A stretch of 59,922 nt of DNA from an uncultured Myxococcales bacterium (GCA_903847405.1 CAINDP010000065.1:1-59922), one strand, 5' to 3'; positions 32,923-42,352 are shown, counted from the stretch's first letter. Notes: generated by a model not told the origin, from the letters alone. Numbers and translations are program-made.

Positions 32923-34944
32923 ATGACCAGGTTCATCCAGGGTGTGGTCCCATGCCTGTTGCTGGCGGCAATGGTCGGCCCGGGGTGCGGCCCCGTATCC
33001 GCGGACGACGGCGCGGCCCTTTCGGGAAGCGCCCTTCGTGCCGCGGCGGAAGCGGCCCGGGGCGCGGCTGCGGCGACGGGGGAGGCCATCCAGGCCGAAG
33101 GCCATTGTCCGGGCGCCGGAAACGGGGGACACGGGGGCCACGGCGGGCACTGGGGGCACGACCCGGCAGACGATCCGTCCGATTGCACGCCGACCAACGG
33201 GTTCCAGGTCGCGACCTTCGACTTCCCGCCGGATTCCATCGCGTGCTCGGGCGCGCAGTTCGTCCGGTTCGACGAGGGGCAGGGCCTGTGGCTGGGCCTC
33301 GTGCTGTGCGGGCCGACCTCGTTCCGCATGTACGTGTCCGCGTCTGCCGAGGGGCCGTTCCTGCCCGCGCTGGACTACGCGGGGCACGGGCAGGATCTGT
33401 GCGAGTTCATCGATCCGGACTTCACGATCCCGATTGACGACGACATCACGTCGGGGGGTTGCCCGGGCTGCAAGACCGGCCAGAACACGCCGCTGGAAGG
33501 GGTGGCCGGCTGGGTCCGCGGTTCCTTCGGCGAGAAGTTCTTCTACGTGGCACGCACCCCGGTGTGGGGGAACCAGACCTCGTGGATCGACTGCGCCGTT
33601 CCGATCGTCGCGTGCCCGGACGAGGTCCAGGCCTGTGACGGCCCGTTCACCATCCGCGTCGAGGAAGGGCTGCCGAACGACGGGTACCCCCTGTCGTCCT
33701 TCCGGGGCGACGACCTCGTCGCCGGCGACCAGCCGCTCCTGCACCTGATCGGCATCTACGAATCCAGCTACGACCGCGGCTTCCGGAACCACCCGACGGG
33801 ACAGGTCGTCGTGCACATCGGGCCCACGCAGCGGCCGCTGGTCCTGGCCTTCAGTTCGTATGAGCCCACGGAGTGGATCCTGGACCTGGCCCCCGGGGCC
33901 GTCGTCCAGTCCGTCGTCCTCCTCGGGTACTACTCGCAGGAGTTGACGTCCCCGGAAAGCACGCCGGTCACGAACCTGAGCGGAAGCAACAGCCAGTCGT
34001 CCGGATACTGCTGGCCGTTCTGCACCGGGGGCAGCAACACGCCGCTTCTGGTCAAGACCGTCGAGTCGGCCACCGGCCTCACGCTGTCCGCCTTCGACGG
34101 CACCTACGAACTCCATGAACTCTGGATCCGGCACGAGTGCGCGGCCTGCACCCCGGACTGCGAGGGGCGGGTCTGCGGCCCGGACGGCTGCGGCGGGACG
34201 TGCGGTCCCTGCGTCGATCCCGCGGTCTGCACCGACGACGGCCAGTGCATCTCGGATTCCCCGGCCGTTTGCGACGGGCTGCCCGCGGACCCGCACTACT
34301 GCCTGACCCTGACGGAAACGGGGGCGGCCCTGGTGGGGCTGGAATCCGGCACGCTGTGCGCCCTGGGGCCGCAGACCGGCGTGTTGACCGGGTACGGCCT
34401 GATGGCCACGTCCATCGCCTGGCAGGGCGACTACGTGTACTCGTGCAATCCCATGAGCGGGGTTGACGGGATGATGCGGTTCTCGCTGGTGGACGGATCC
34501 TACGAGGTGGCCCCCCTCCAGGGGTGCGACGGCGTGGCCTCCTGGAACGGGAGGCTCCTGGTCCTGCTGGGCGGGCTGCTCCGGGCCTACGACAGCTTCG
34601 AGGACGTCGTGGCCGGCACCGGGGTTCCCGTCGACTTCCGGATTTCCGAGTCGCGGATGACGGTCCATGGCCAGACCCTGTTCGCGGCATGGCACTCGAC
34701 CAGCGAGGTCGTTGCCTACAGCCTGCCCGACGGCGCCCCCCGGGAAACCCTCGCCCTCGAGTCCTTCGATACCTGGATCCAGGGCATGTCGGTGACCGAC
34801 GACGACCTCCTGGTCGTCAACGCCTGGCCGTCCGAGCAGCGGTTCGCGGTCTTCAACGCCCACACGGGAAAGGCCCTCTGGAACGTGACCGGACTGCCCG
34901 GCGCCGGTCACCAGACCACCGGCCTGGTCTGTCGGACCCATTGA
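32923..34944 (+). CDS. Large Cys-rich exported protein with Gly/His segment
   Basis: 673 residues. N-terminal signal peptide with GPGC (Cys22), a weak lipobox also seen in the polyamine-binding protein here. Residues about 58-80 are His/Gly-rich (GNGGHGGHGGHWGH). Next come about 340 residues with paired Cys and no recognised fold, then the Cys motif CTPDCEGRVCGPDGCGGTCGPC (about 407-427), a repeat known from myxobacterial secreted proteins. The last about 220 residues resemble a beta-propeller-like repeat structure (SIAWQGDYVYSC, VASWNGRLLVLLGG, MTVHGQTLFAAWH). The start ATG has GGGAGGTGTCGCG. Surface or extracellular role is inferred; no activity can be named. Confidence 0.75.
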   Translation: MTRFIQGVVPCLLLAAMVGPGCGPVSADDGAALSGSALRAAAEAARGAAAATGEAIQAEGHCPGAGNGGHGGHGGHWGHDPADDPSDCTPTNGFQVATFDFPPDSIACSGAQFVRFDEGQGLWLGLVLCGPTSFRMYVSASAEGPFLPALDYAGHGQDLCEFIDPDFTIPIDDDITSGGCPGCKTGQNTPLEGVAGWVRGSFGEKFFYVARTPVWGNQTSWIDCAVPIVACPDEVQACDGPFTIRVEEGLPNDGYPLSSFRGDDLVAGDQPLLHLIGIYESSYDRGFRNHPTGQVVVHIGPTQRPLVLAFSSYEPTEWILDLAPGAVVQSVVLLGYYSQELTSPESTPVTNLSGSNSQSSGYCWPFCTGGSNTPLLVKTVESATGLTLSAFDGTYELHELWIRHECAACTPDCEGRVCGPDGCGGTCGPCVDPAVCTDDGQCISDSPAVCDGLPADPHYCLTLTETGAALVGLESGTLCALGPQTGVLTGYGLMATSIAWQGDYVYSCNPMSGVDGMMRFSLVDGSYEVAPLQGCDGVASWNGRLLVLLGGLLRAYDSFEDVVAGTGVPVDFRISESRMTVHGQTLFAAWHSTSEVVAYSLPDGAPRETLALESFDTWIQGMSVTDDDLLVVNAWPSEQRFAVFNAHTGKALWNVTGLPGAGHQTTGLVCRTH

Positions 34945-35064
34945 GGCCCCAGGGGACGACGTCCCGGACGCCTCGAATCCTTCCCCCCTGATCCTGTGTT
35001 TTCGGGGTTGCACACCCCCCCCGCTTGTGGAAGATCCTGCACATATCTCCGGTGAGGTGCACCC

Positions 35065-36330
35065 ATGGATCGTGGTCCACGTCACTCCTGGATCCTCGTA
35101 TTCCTGGTGGCCCTGGTCGTGCCGGCCTTCGCGGGTGGCGATGCCCACGCCGCGGCAGGGAAGGCCCCGGCGCCCCTGCTGCGGAAGGGGACGGCGGTCG
35201 ACTGGTGGTTCGTGCTGAAGATGAACTCGAAAATCTTCCCGGGATGCGGCGGCGATGCGGTGCCGTCGTGCACGTTCGGGGGCGACGTGCAGGGCTACGT
35301 GGGGAAGCGGAACTTCGGCCAGCGGTACGTGGTCGCCAGCAGTTCCAAGCCGGACCTGAGGGAGGGGCAGGGCTGCCTGGGGGACGGCGACGACGACCCG
35401 CTCAGCGCCACCTTCGGGCAGGTGTACGGCGATCCGTCGCTGTACTACGTGCTGTGGAACGACCAGTTCTACGAGGATCCGGAAGTCGAGGGTTGCGGGG
35501 AAAGTTGCAGCGGTCCGTGGGGGCATTCCAAAGGCATGCTGGCCTGGAACGACGCCGGGGAGGGGTTCGTCCTGCAGGTGTCGACGCCGTCCTGGCCCGC
35601 GTCCGGCAGCGCACTGCATCCGCGGGCGTCCGATGGGAACACCCTGGGCTGCATCGACGACAACAACGTGCAGGTCAGCCAGCACTTCTTCGCCCTGCGC
35701 CTGAAGAAGGGGGACCTGGAAACGGTGCTGGACGCGCTGCAGAACGCCAGCGTCGTCACCCTGGTGGACAACCCCCAGGTCGTGCGCAACGGCGGCCCGG
35801 CGGGCATCCAGGAGCGCGTGAAGGCCCTGGGGCACAAGTCGGCGTCGAAGATCGCGACCCTGTCGCCGCTGTCGATCAAGGGGGTTCGCGTGCTGTCGAA
35901 GCCGTCGAAACTGAACGTGCCGCCCTGGCAGTTGGTGTCGGCCGAACTGGGAGGCACGCCCCTGAAGGCGGCCACCTGGCGGATGGGGAGTCGGGGCATT
36001 CCCAGCACCACCGAGGCGACCCCGATCGAATGCTGGGACGCGGCACTGGGACGTCCGGGCGCGGTGGTGAACGCCACGACGGGCCAGTGGGACGACACGA
36101 TGTTCGGGCTGCGGGGAGGCCTGGGAAACGGCAACCACGCCAAGTTCGGCGTATCGACGGACCCGAAGCGGCCCTACGCGATCTTCGGGGACCTCAACCA
36201 GGAGGGGAAGCTGGCCGGCAAGTGCAGGTCCAGCCAGAACGGTCGCGGCGGCACCTTCTTCGTGGTCGAAAACCTCAAGTTCTTCCAGTCCCTGACGAAC
36301 CTCCTGGACGGCGAGGTCGAGCCGCCCTGA
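35065..36330 (+). CDS. Secreted DNase II-like nuclease
   Basis: 421 residues of the deoxyribonuclease II family, acid endonucleases with a PLD-like fold that cut DNA without metal to 3'-phosphates. The signal peptide ends near AHA (residue 29). Conserved features: VDWWFVLKMN (45-54), YYVLWND (127-133), the first HxK motif GPWGHSKGMLAW (His154, Lys156) and the second HxK NHAKFGVS (His358, Lys360), followed by VENLKFF. The two HxK pairs are the catalytic residues of the family. The length fits animal DNase II (about 360 residues) plus insertions. Start ATG has GAGGTGCACCC. DNase II is common in animals and uncommon in bacteria; uptake or degradation of extracellular DNA is inference. Confidence 0.85.
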   Translation: MDRGPRHSWILVFLVALVVPAFAGGDAHAAAGKAPAPLLRKGTAVDWWFVLKMNSKIFPGCGGDAVPSCTFGGDVQGYVGKRNFGQRYVVASSSKPDLREGQGCLGDGDDDPLSATFGQVYGDPSLYYVLWNDQFYEDPEVEGCGESCSGPWGHSKGMLAWNDAGEGFVLQVSTPSWPASGSALHPRASDGNTLGCIDDNNVQVSQHFFALRLKKGDLETVLDALQNASVVTLVDNPQVVRNGGPAGIQERVKALGHKSASKIATLSPLSIKGVRVLSKPSKLNVPPWQLVSAELGGTPLKAATWRMGSRGIPSTTEATPIECWDAALGRPGAVVNATTGQWDDTMFGLRGGLGNGNHAKFGVSTDPKRPYAIFGDLNQEGKLAGKCRSSQNGRGGTFFVVENLKFFQSLTNLLDGEVEPP

Positions 36331-36351
36331 AATCCCCGAGGGCCGCGGAAA

Positions 36352-36421
36352 GGGAAAGGGAAAGGGTGACTGTCCCACTTTCGGAAATCGGTGTCTGTCC
36401 CCATTTTCCGTCCCCATTTTC
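36352..36421 (+). repeat. Second copy of the REP-like palindromic element
   Basis: Intergenic, after the DNase II-like gene. It shares GGTGTCTGTCCCCATTTTCC and a following GTCCCCATTTTC with the copy inside the glycosyltransferase gene; its left part (GGGTGACTGTCCCACTTTC) is a diverged related motif, preceded by a purine tract of GGAAA units. The palindrome is imperfect here. Confidence 0.75.
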
Positions 36422-36466
36422 GGCGGCCGGTTGCCAAGCAGTTTCCGAGGACTGGCCGATCCGCGC

Positions 36467-36495
36467 TTGTAACTGATAAGCGTTCTCGGTAAGAA
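36467..36495 (+). promoter_or_regulatory. Possible promoter of the barrel protein gene
   Basis: TTGTAA (36467-36472) and TAAGAA (36490-36495) with a 17-base spacer, 43 bases upstream of the GTG start at 36539 and just after the repeat element. Match is moderate. Confidence 0.35.
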
Positions 36496-36538
36496 TTCCG
36501 GTACACCCGGAACCGGTTTGGCCGGATAGGAAGGTTTC

Positions 36539-37345
36539 GTGAAGGCGATCATTGCGGCGATCCTGGTCCTGACGGCGACGACGGCGGCCGGGGCCGAGGC
36601 GCCCGCCCGGATCCGCGACAACCTGTTCCTGCTGGAGGAGGCCTACAACCAGGAACCGGGGGTCATCCAGCACATCTTCGTCGCCACCGCGGGCACCCGC
36701 AGCCGCGACTGGTCCCTGACCTTCACCGAGGAATGGCCGGTTCCCACCGACCGGAACCAGGTGTCGCTGACGCTGCCGCTGCTGGGTTTCGACGGCACGG
36801 GCACGGTCGGCCTGGGCGACGTGCTGGTGAACTGGCGCATCCAGGCGCTGGGCATGGGCGGGAAGGGCCCCGTGGCGATCGCGCCGCGCCTGTCGCTGGT
36901 CCTGCCCACCGGCAGTCCGCGAAAGGGGACGGGGCGCGGCAGCACCGGCGTCCAGGTCAACCTGCCCGTCAGCATCGAGGCGGGCCGCTGGCTGGTGCTG
37001 CACCTGAACGGAGGCGCCACGCTGAACCCCACGGCCCACGCCCCGAACGGCCGCTCCGCCGCCATCGCGGACTTCAACGCCGGCCTGGCCGTGGTGGTCC
37101 AGCCCCTGACCTGGATGAACCTGCTGGTCGAGGTCGCGTGGAACCGGATTTCCGACGTGGAGGACACCCGGACGCGCCATCGCAACGAGGTGGTGGTGAA
37201 CCCCGGACTGCGGTTCGCCATCGACCACCGGGCGTCGGGGCTCCAGGTCGTCCCCGGATTCGCGGTGCCCGTGCGGGTGGTGCCCTCCGGCGACGTCGAG
37301 GCGTTCGTGCTGGCCTACCTGTCCTTCGAACACCCGGCGTTCTGA
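36539..37345 (+). CDS. Outer-membrane barrel protein (putative channel)
   Basis: 268 residues from GTG 36539, which has AGGAAGG upstream. The signal peptide ends near ATTAAGAEA. The rest has alternating strands with Gly turns, typical of a transporter-like barrel of the type PF13557: LTFTEEWPVPTDRNQVSLTLPL, GLGDVLVNWRIQAL, APRLSLVLPTGSPRKGTGRGSTGVQVNLPV, WNRISDVED. The GLGD turn is characteristic. It lies directly before the polyamine operon but has no shared ribosomal context, so co-transcription is unproven. Cargo unknown. Confidence 0.78.
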   Translation: MKAIIAAILVLTATTAAGAEAPARIRDNLFLLEEAYNQEPGVIQHIFVATAGTRSRDWSLTFTEEWPVPTDRNQVSLTLPLLGFDGTGTVGLGDVLVNWRIQALGMGGKGPVAIAPRLSLVLPTGSPRKGTGRGSTGVQVNLPVSIEAGRWLVLHLNGGATLNPTAHAPNGRSAAIADFNAGLAVVVQPLTWMNLLVEVAWNRISDVEDTRTRHRNEVVVNPGLRFAIDHRASGLQVVPGFAVPVRVVPSGDVEAFVLAYLSFEHPAF

Positions 37346-37429
37346 GAGCATGGAACGCCCCGTTGCCGCTTGACGATCGCCGATCCCACGAAGATAATTC
37401 GCACGGGTCGGAGGGGGAGGCACGGACCG

Positions 37430-38515
37430 ATGGCGCTGCTGGAATTCCGCAACGTGAGCAAGCGCTTCGGCAAACTGCTGGCCGTCGACAACGTGTCGTT
37501 TTCGGTCGACAGCGGCGAGTTCTTCACCTTCCTGGGCCCCTCGGGCTGCGGCAAGACGACGCTGCTGCGCATGCTGGCGGGTTTCGACGCGCCCGATGCC
37601 GGCGACATCCTGCTGGACGACCGGTCCCTGGCCGGCGTGCCCCCGGAAAAACGCCCCCTGCACACGGTGTTCCAGAACTACGCGCTGTTTCCCCACCTGA
37701 CCGTCGAGGGCAACATTTCGTTCCCGCTGGAGATGGCGGGCCGGCCGAAGGCGGAAATCCGGACGCGCGTGGCGGAAACGCTGGCGCTGGTGCACCTGGA
37801 GGAAAAGGGCCACGCCTTCCCGCACGAACTGTCCGGCGGCCAGAAGCAGCGCGTGGCGCTGGCCCGCGGGCTGGTGAACCGGCCGCGCCTGCTGCTGCTG
37901 GACGAGCCCCTGGGCGCCCTGGACGCCAAGCTGCGCGAGGAGATGCAGATCGAACTGATCGCCCTGCAGCGCAACGTGGGCGTCACGTTCATCTTCGTCA
38001 CGCACGCCCAGCAGGAGGCGCTGGCCCTGTCGCACCGCATCGCGGTGATGAACCGCGGCCGCATCATGCAGTTGGACGAGCCCGACAAGATCTACGGCTT
38101 CCCCCTGAACCGGTTCGTCGCCGACTTCATCGGCAAGATCAACCTGCTGGACGTGGACGTCCTGGCCGTGGACGCCGATGTTCTGACGCTGTCCGCCCAG
38201 GGCCTGGGGACCCTGACGACCCCCCGGGTGGACGGCGCGAACGTCGGGGACCACGGTTGCCTGGCCCTGCGCCCCGAACAGTTGCGGCTGGCGGCCGACC
38301 ACGAAGCCGGCGACCTGGGGATCCACTTCCCGGGGAAGGTCCACGACCTGCTGTACGAAGGCGACGTGACGATCTACCGCGTGGCGCTGGAAAACGGCGC
38401 GACCCTCGAGGCGATGATCGCGAACTCGGCCCCGGGGCGGCCGCGCTTCTTCGAGGTGGGCGATTCCGTGGTCCTGGGGTGGCGGCCCGACGCCGGACGC
38501 TACCTCCATGACTAG
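37430..38515 (+). CDS. potA: Spermidine/putrescine ABC transporter ATP-binding protein PotA
   Basis: 361 residues. Walker A GPSGCGKTT (36-44), Q-loop Gln82 (HTVFQNYAL), signature LSGGQKQR (134-141), Walker B LLLLDEP (154-160), followed by the C-terminal TOBE-type regulatory domain (about 260-361; LALRPEQLRL). Typical of PotA and the wider spermidine/putrescine/CUT group. Start ATG 37430 has GGAGG upstream; the longer frame has no support. The stop overlaps potB by eight bases. Confidence 0.93.
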   Translation: MALLEFRNVSKRFGKLLAVDNVSFSVDSGEFFTFLGPSGCGKTTLLRMLAGFDAPDAGDILLDDRSLAGVPPEKRPLHTVFQNYALFPHLTVEGNISFPLEMAGRPKAEIRTRVAETLALVHLEEKGHAFPHELSGGQKQRVALARGLVNRPRLLLLDEPLGALDAKLREEMQIELIALQRNVGVTFIFVTHAQQEALALSHRIAVMNRGRIMQLDEPDKIYGFPLNRFVADFIGKINLLDVDVLAVDADVLTLSAQGLGTLTTPRVDGANVGDHGCLALRPEQLRLAADHEAGDLGIHFPGKVHDLLYEGDVTIYRVALENGATLEAMIANSAPGRPRFFEVGDSVVLGWRPDAGRYLHD

Positions 38516-39371
38516 GCGGCGCGCCCCGGGAACGCCCCGGTCCGAGCGCGTGGTGAAGTGGGTGGTCAGCCTGCCGCCGGCGCTGTTCCTGGTCGTGTTC
38601 TTCCTGGTGCCCAGCCTGATCATGGTCCTGGCGTCCTTCCGCCTTCCCGGCGAGTTCGGCGGGCTGATGCCCCTGCGCGCCGCGGACGGCAGCCTGGACC
38701 TGTCCCTGGACACCTACCGGTTCCTGTTCGGGGACTGGATCTACGGGGAAATCCTGCTGAAGTCGCTGCTGGTGGCGGGGCTGACCACGGCCCTGTGCCT
38801 GCTGCTGGCCTACCCGCTGGCGCTGCTGATCGCCCTCAGCCCCAGGCGCCACCGGGACTTCATGGTCCTGCTGGTGGTGCTGCCCTTCGCCGCCAACTTC
38901 CTGATCCGCATCTACGCGTGGATCCTGCTGCTGGGCCCGGCGAACGTGCTGTACAGCCCCTTCGCCGTGATCATCGGCATGGTCTACGTGCACCTGCCGT
39001 TCATGATCCTGCCCCTGTACACCAACCTGGAAAAGCACGACGCGACGCTGCTGGAGGCCGCCCAGGACCTGGGGGCGCCCCGGTGGACGCGCTTCTGGCG
39101 GGTGACCTGGCCTCTGTCCCTGTCGGGCGTCTGGTCGGGCACGGCCCTGGTGTTCATCCCCGTGCTGGGCATGTTCGCGATCCCCGAACTGCTGGGCGGG
39201 ACGGGCGACATCCTGATCGGGAACCTGATCAAGGAGCAGTTCCTGGACAACCGCGACTGGCCCCTGGGGTCCAGCCTGTCGCTGATGCTGACCGTGATGG
39301 TGCTGCTGCTGGCGGGCAGCGCGGTGCTGGCCGGGCGCCGGCGGCGCACCCTCGCGAAGGGGGCGAAATGA
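38508..39371 (+). CDS. potB: Spermidine/putrescine ABC transporter permease PotB
   Basis: 287 residues with six predicted membrane helices and the inner-membrane permease signature EAAQDLGAPRWTRFWRVTWP (about 183-202, the EAA loop that contacts PotA). Overlaps potA at the start and ends four bases into potC (ATGA). Forms the import channel with PotC for polyamines. Confidence 0.93.
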   Translation: MTRRRAPGTPRSERVVKWVVSLPPALFLVVFFLVPSLIMVLASFRLPGEFGGLMPLRAADGSLDLSLDTYRFLFGDWIYGEILLKSLLVAGLTTALCLLLAYPLALLIALSPRRHRDFMVLLVVLPFAANFLIRIYAWILLLGPANVLYSPFAVIIGMVYVHLPFMILPLYTNLEKHDATLLEAAQDLGAPRWTRFWRVTWPLSLSGVWSGTALVFIPVLGMFAIPELLGGTGDILIGNLIKEQFLDNRDWPLGSSLSLMLTVMVLLLAGSAVLAGRRRRTLAKGAK

Positions 39372-40144
39372 AGCGCAGCGTCGGCCTGTGGGTGGCGGCG
39401 CTGGCCGTCTACGCCTTCCTGTACGTGCCCCTGGCGGTGGTGGTGCTGTTTTCGTTCAACGATTCGGACCTGAACGCCGAGTGGGTGGGCTTCACGACGC
39501 GCTGGTACGTGAAGCTGATGACCGACGATGCGATGCTGGAGGCCGCCGCCAACTCGCTGTTCATCGCCGTCGCCAGCAGCACGGTCGCCACGCTGCTGGG
39601 CGCCATGGCGGGGATCGCGATGCACCGGTATCGCGTGCGGGGCTTGTCCTTCCTGGTCCTGACGCCGGTGGCGATGCCCGAAATCCTGCTGGGCGTGTCG
39701 CTGCTGCTGTTCTTCCGGCAGGTGCTGGACCTGACGCTGGGCATGACGTCCATCCTGGTCGCGCACATCACGTTTTCGATCGGCTTCGTGGCGATCATCG
39801 TGCGGGCCCGGATGGCCGGCCTGGACGAAAGCCTGTTCGAGGCGGCCCGGGACCTGGGCGCGACCCCGTGGCAGACCTTCCGACGCGTACTGCTGCCCCT
39901 GATCCTGCCGGGCCTGCTGGCGGGCTACCTGATGGCCTTCACCCTGTCCATCGACGACTTCGTGATCACCTTCTTCACTGCCGGCGTGGGCGTCACCACG
40001 CTGCCGCTGCAGATCTACTCGATGATCAAGGTCGCCGTGACGCCGGAGGTGAACGCGGTGTCCACCCTGTTGATGGCGCTGACGCTGACGATGATCGGCC
40101 TGGCGTCGCGGCTGGCCCCCGAAACGCTGCGGGGAAAGGAATGA
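39368..40144 (+). CDS. potC: Spermidine/putrescine ABC transporter permease PotC
   Basis: 258 residues, six membrane helices, EAA loop EAARDLGATPWQTFRRVLLP (about 157-176), and the C-terminal MAFTLSIDDFVITFFTAG typical of PotC. Overlaps potB (ATGA) and potD (ATGA). Pairs with PotB in the inner membrane. Confidence 0.93.
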   Translation: MKRSVGLWVAALAVYAFLYVPLAVVVLFSFNDSDLNAEWVGFTTRWYVKLMTDDAMLEAAANSLFIAVASSTVATLLGAMAGIAMHRYRVRGLSFLVLTPVAMPEILLGVSLLLFFRQVLDLTLGMTSILVAHITFSIGFVAIIVRARMAGLDESLFEAARDLGATPWQTFRRVLLPLILPGLLAGYLMAFTLSIDDFVITFFTAGVGVTTLPLQIYSMIKVAVTPEVNAVSTLLMALTLTMIGLASRLAPETLRGKE

Positions 40145-41241
40145 GGCGGGGCATCCGGACGACGCTGTGCGTTGCCTTGCTGGCCTTTCTGCCGGGCCTG
40201 GCGGGCCCGGGGTGCTCCCGGACCGAGCGGCCCCCCGAGGACGTGCTGTACCTGTACACCTGGAACAACTACATTTCCGACGAGACCGCCGCCCGCTTCG
40301 AGGCCCAGTGCGGCTGCAAACTGAAGCAGGACTACTACTCGGACAACGAGGAGATGCTGGCCAAGCTGGAGGCCGGCGCGGTGGGCTACGACCTGCTGGT
40401 GCCCACGGGCAACGCGGTGGACACGCTGATCCGCCAGGACGCCCTGCGGCCCCTGGACAAGGCGCTGCTGCCCCACTTCGGCAACCTGAAGCCGGAAACC
40501 CTGGACCGCTGGTTCGACCCGGGGAACCGATACTCGGTCCCCTACGCCTTCACGATCACGCTGATCGGCTACAACGTGGAACGCCTGCAGGAACTGGGGC
40601 TGCCCACGGACACCTGGGCGCTGATCTTCGAGCCCCGGTACCTGGAAAAGATCCGGGGCAAGGTCAGCGTGCTGAACAGCCAGCGGGAACTGCTGGCGGC
40701 CGCGATGATCCATCTGGGGTACTCGGTCCAGTCCGCCGAACCGGCCGAGTGGGAGGCCGCGCGGGACGTGATCCTGCGGGCGAAGCCCTACTGGGCGACG
40801 TTCTCCAACTCGACCTACATCAAGGATCTGGCCGTGGGGAACCTGTGGGTGGCCCACGGGTATTCCTGCGACATGTTCCGGGCCCGCGAGGATGCCAAGG
40901 ATGCCGGCCGGCCGTTCCACGTCGGGTTCACCACACCGAAGGAGGGCGCGGTGCTGGCGCTGGACAGCTTTGTGCTGCACAAGGGCGGGCGGCGTCCCGA
41001 CCTGGCCCACAAGTTCATCGACTTCATGCTGGACGGGGCGAACGCCGCCGACGTGTCCAACCTGATCGGCGCCGGCAACCCCAACGCCGTCGCCCAGGCG
41101 GCCATCCGTCCCGAAATCGCCGACGACCCGGCCATCTTCCCGGCGCCCGCGATGATGTCCCGGATGTCGATGCTGCGGGACTTCGACCCGCACGTTCGCC
41201 GCGTGCTGTCCCGCCTGTGGACCGAAATCAAGGTGCGGTGA
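40141..41241 (+). CDS. potD: Polyamine-binding lipoprotein PotD
   Basis: 366 residues. Signal peptide with GPGC (Cys25) followed by SRT. Typical solute-binding features: LYLYTWNNYISDE near the start, YYSDNEEMLAKLEAGAVGYDLLVPTG, and VPYAFTITLIGYN. PotD delivers putrescine or spermidine to PotBC. It overlaps potC by four bases and closes the operon; the stop is 30 bases from the convergent DUF2804 gene. Confidence 0.92.
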   Translation: MRRGIRTTLCVALLAFLPGLAGPGCSRTERPPEDVLYLYTWNNYISDETAARFEAQCGCKLKQDYYSDNEEMLAKLEAGAVGYDLLVPTGNAVDTLIRQDALRPLDKALLPHFGNLKPETLDRWFDPGNRYSVPYAFTITLIGYNVERLQELGLPTDTWALIFEPRYLEKIRGKVSVLNSQRELLAAAMIHLGYSVQSAEPAEWEAARDVILRAKPYWATFSNSTYIKDLAVGNLWVAHGYSCDMFRAREDAKDAGRPFHVGFTTPKEGAVLALDSFVLHKGGRRPDLAHKFIDFMLDGANAADVSNLIGAGNPNAVAQAAIRPEIADDPAIFPAPAMMSRMSMLRDFDPHVRRVLSRLWTEIKVR

Positions 41242-41271
41242 GCGTTCTGGCGACGGCGCCGGGCGGACCCC

Positions 41272-42324
41272 TCAGTTGAACCCGCGCCCCTGCTCGGCCG
41301 CGCCGTAGAGGTCCTTGACCTCGTGGGCGATTCCGCGGGCGTCCACCACCGTGCCCCGGTAGTGGCCGAAGGCCTGGAAGTAGTCCAGGCGGACGGGGCC
41401 GAGGTGCGTGTGCTGGTGGCGGGCCCCGTCGGGGGTGAACGTCAGGTCCACGCGCCCGGCCGATTCGCCGATCGTCCAGGGGCGCAGGGGGTTGGCGGGG
41501 TCCAGCCGGAAGTCGACGGCGCCCAGCGGATCCAGGCGGCCCGCGACCCACAAGCGGTTTTCGTTGCCCAGGGCGGGATCCCGGTAGTTCACGTTGGTGC
41601 ACAGGTTGGCGGCCAGCAGGGCGCCCGTGGACTGGCGCCCGCCGAACGTGCCCCAGGTCCACTGCTGGCGACAGGGGTAGGCCGCCCTGTGCTCGTCGAT
41701 GTTGGCCAGGTCCCGGGCCGGGTCCAGCCGGTATTCGCGATCCCCGACCCGGACGAAGCCCTCGGCCGGCGCGTGGGCCTTGTGCGTGTACATGAACCAG
41801 CGGTCGGTCGCGGGCACGCTGACGACCAGCGGCGGGGTGCGCGTGACGTCCTCCAGCATCGCGAATTCCGCGCGGACCTCCGGCGCGTCCCGGGTGGCGC
41901 GGATGTCGATCGACACCTCGTGGCGCCCGTGGTCCAGCCGGTGCCGGTACGCCACGCGGTGCCCGGGGGCTTCGACGAAGGTCCGGTCGTCCCAGGGGTT
42001 CGTCGCCAGGCGTCCCCGGCGCGGGTCGATCACGAACGCCGTGTGTTCCCCGTAGGTACCGCGGGCGCGTTCGTACACGTACAGCCCCGACACGGTCGCG
42101 AACCCCAGGTCGATCACGATGGTCGCCAGGTAGACCTCGGGGTGGACCACGGCGAAGCCGAACCAGTACCGCTGGCGCAGGCGCAGCAAGGGGCGCAGGG
42201 CGCGCAGGCCGAACACGTCGGCGCGTTCCAGGCCCGGGGTTCTGAAGGGCAGGCGGAAGGCGCCCGCGCGGACCCGGCCGTCCACCACCAGCGTGCCGTC
42301 GGCGTCCTGAAGGTTTGCGTTCAT
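41272..42324 (-). CDS. DUF2804 protein (second of a tandem pair)
   Basis: 350 residues of the DUF2804 family. Recognisable patterns shared with its neighbour: HPEVYLATIVIDLGFATVSGLYVY, a WTWGTFGGR segment and ENRLWVAGRLDPLGAVDF. No signal peptide. ATG 42324 is preferred over TTG 42342, though its ribosome site is weak. Function of the family is not established; distant resemblance to beta-sandwich carbohydrate-acting proteins has been suggested, but I cannot confirm it. It lies 28 bases after the first copy and is probably co-transcribed. Confidence 0.78.
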   Translation of the reverse strand: MNANLQDADGTLVVDGRVRAGAFRLPFRTPGLERADVFGLRALRPLLRLRQRYWFGFAVVHPEVYLATIVIDLGFATVSGLYVYERARGTYGEHTAFVIDPRRGRLATNPWDDRTFVEAPGHRVAYRHRLDHGRHEVSIDIRATRDAPEVRAEFAMLEDVTRTPPLVVSVPATDRWFMYTHKAHAPAEGFVRVGDREYRLDPARDLANIDEHRAAYPCRQQWTWGTFGGRQSTGALLAANLCTNVNYRDPALGNENRLWVAGRLDPLGAVDFRLDPANPLRPWTIGESAGRVDLTFTPDGARHQHTHLGPVRLDYFQAFGHYRGTVVDARGIAHEVKDLYGAAEQGRGFN

Positions 42325-42352
42325 GGTGCAGGGTTCCCGCAAGGAGGGCCGG

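Noticed and set aside
32089-36621. Minus-strand frame of over 1500 residues
   Set aside because: Shadow of the DNase II-like and Cys-rich protein genes; only its last 28 codons, with their own ribosome site, were kept as a small gene.
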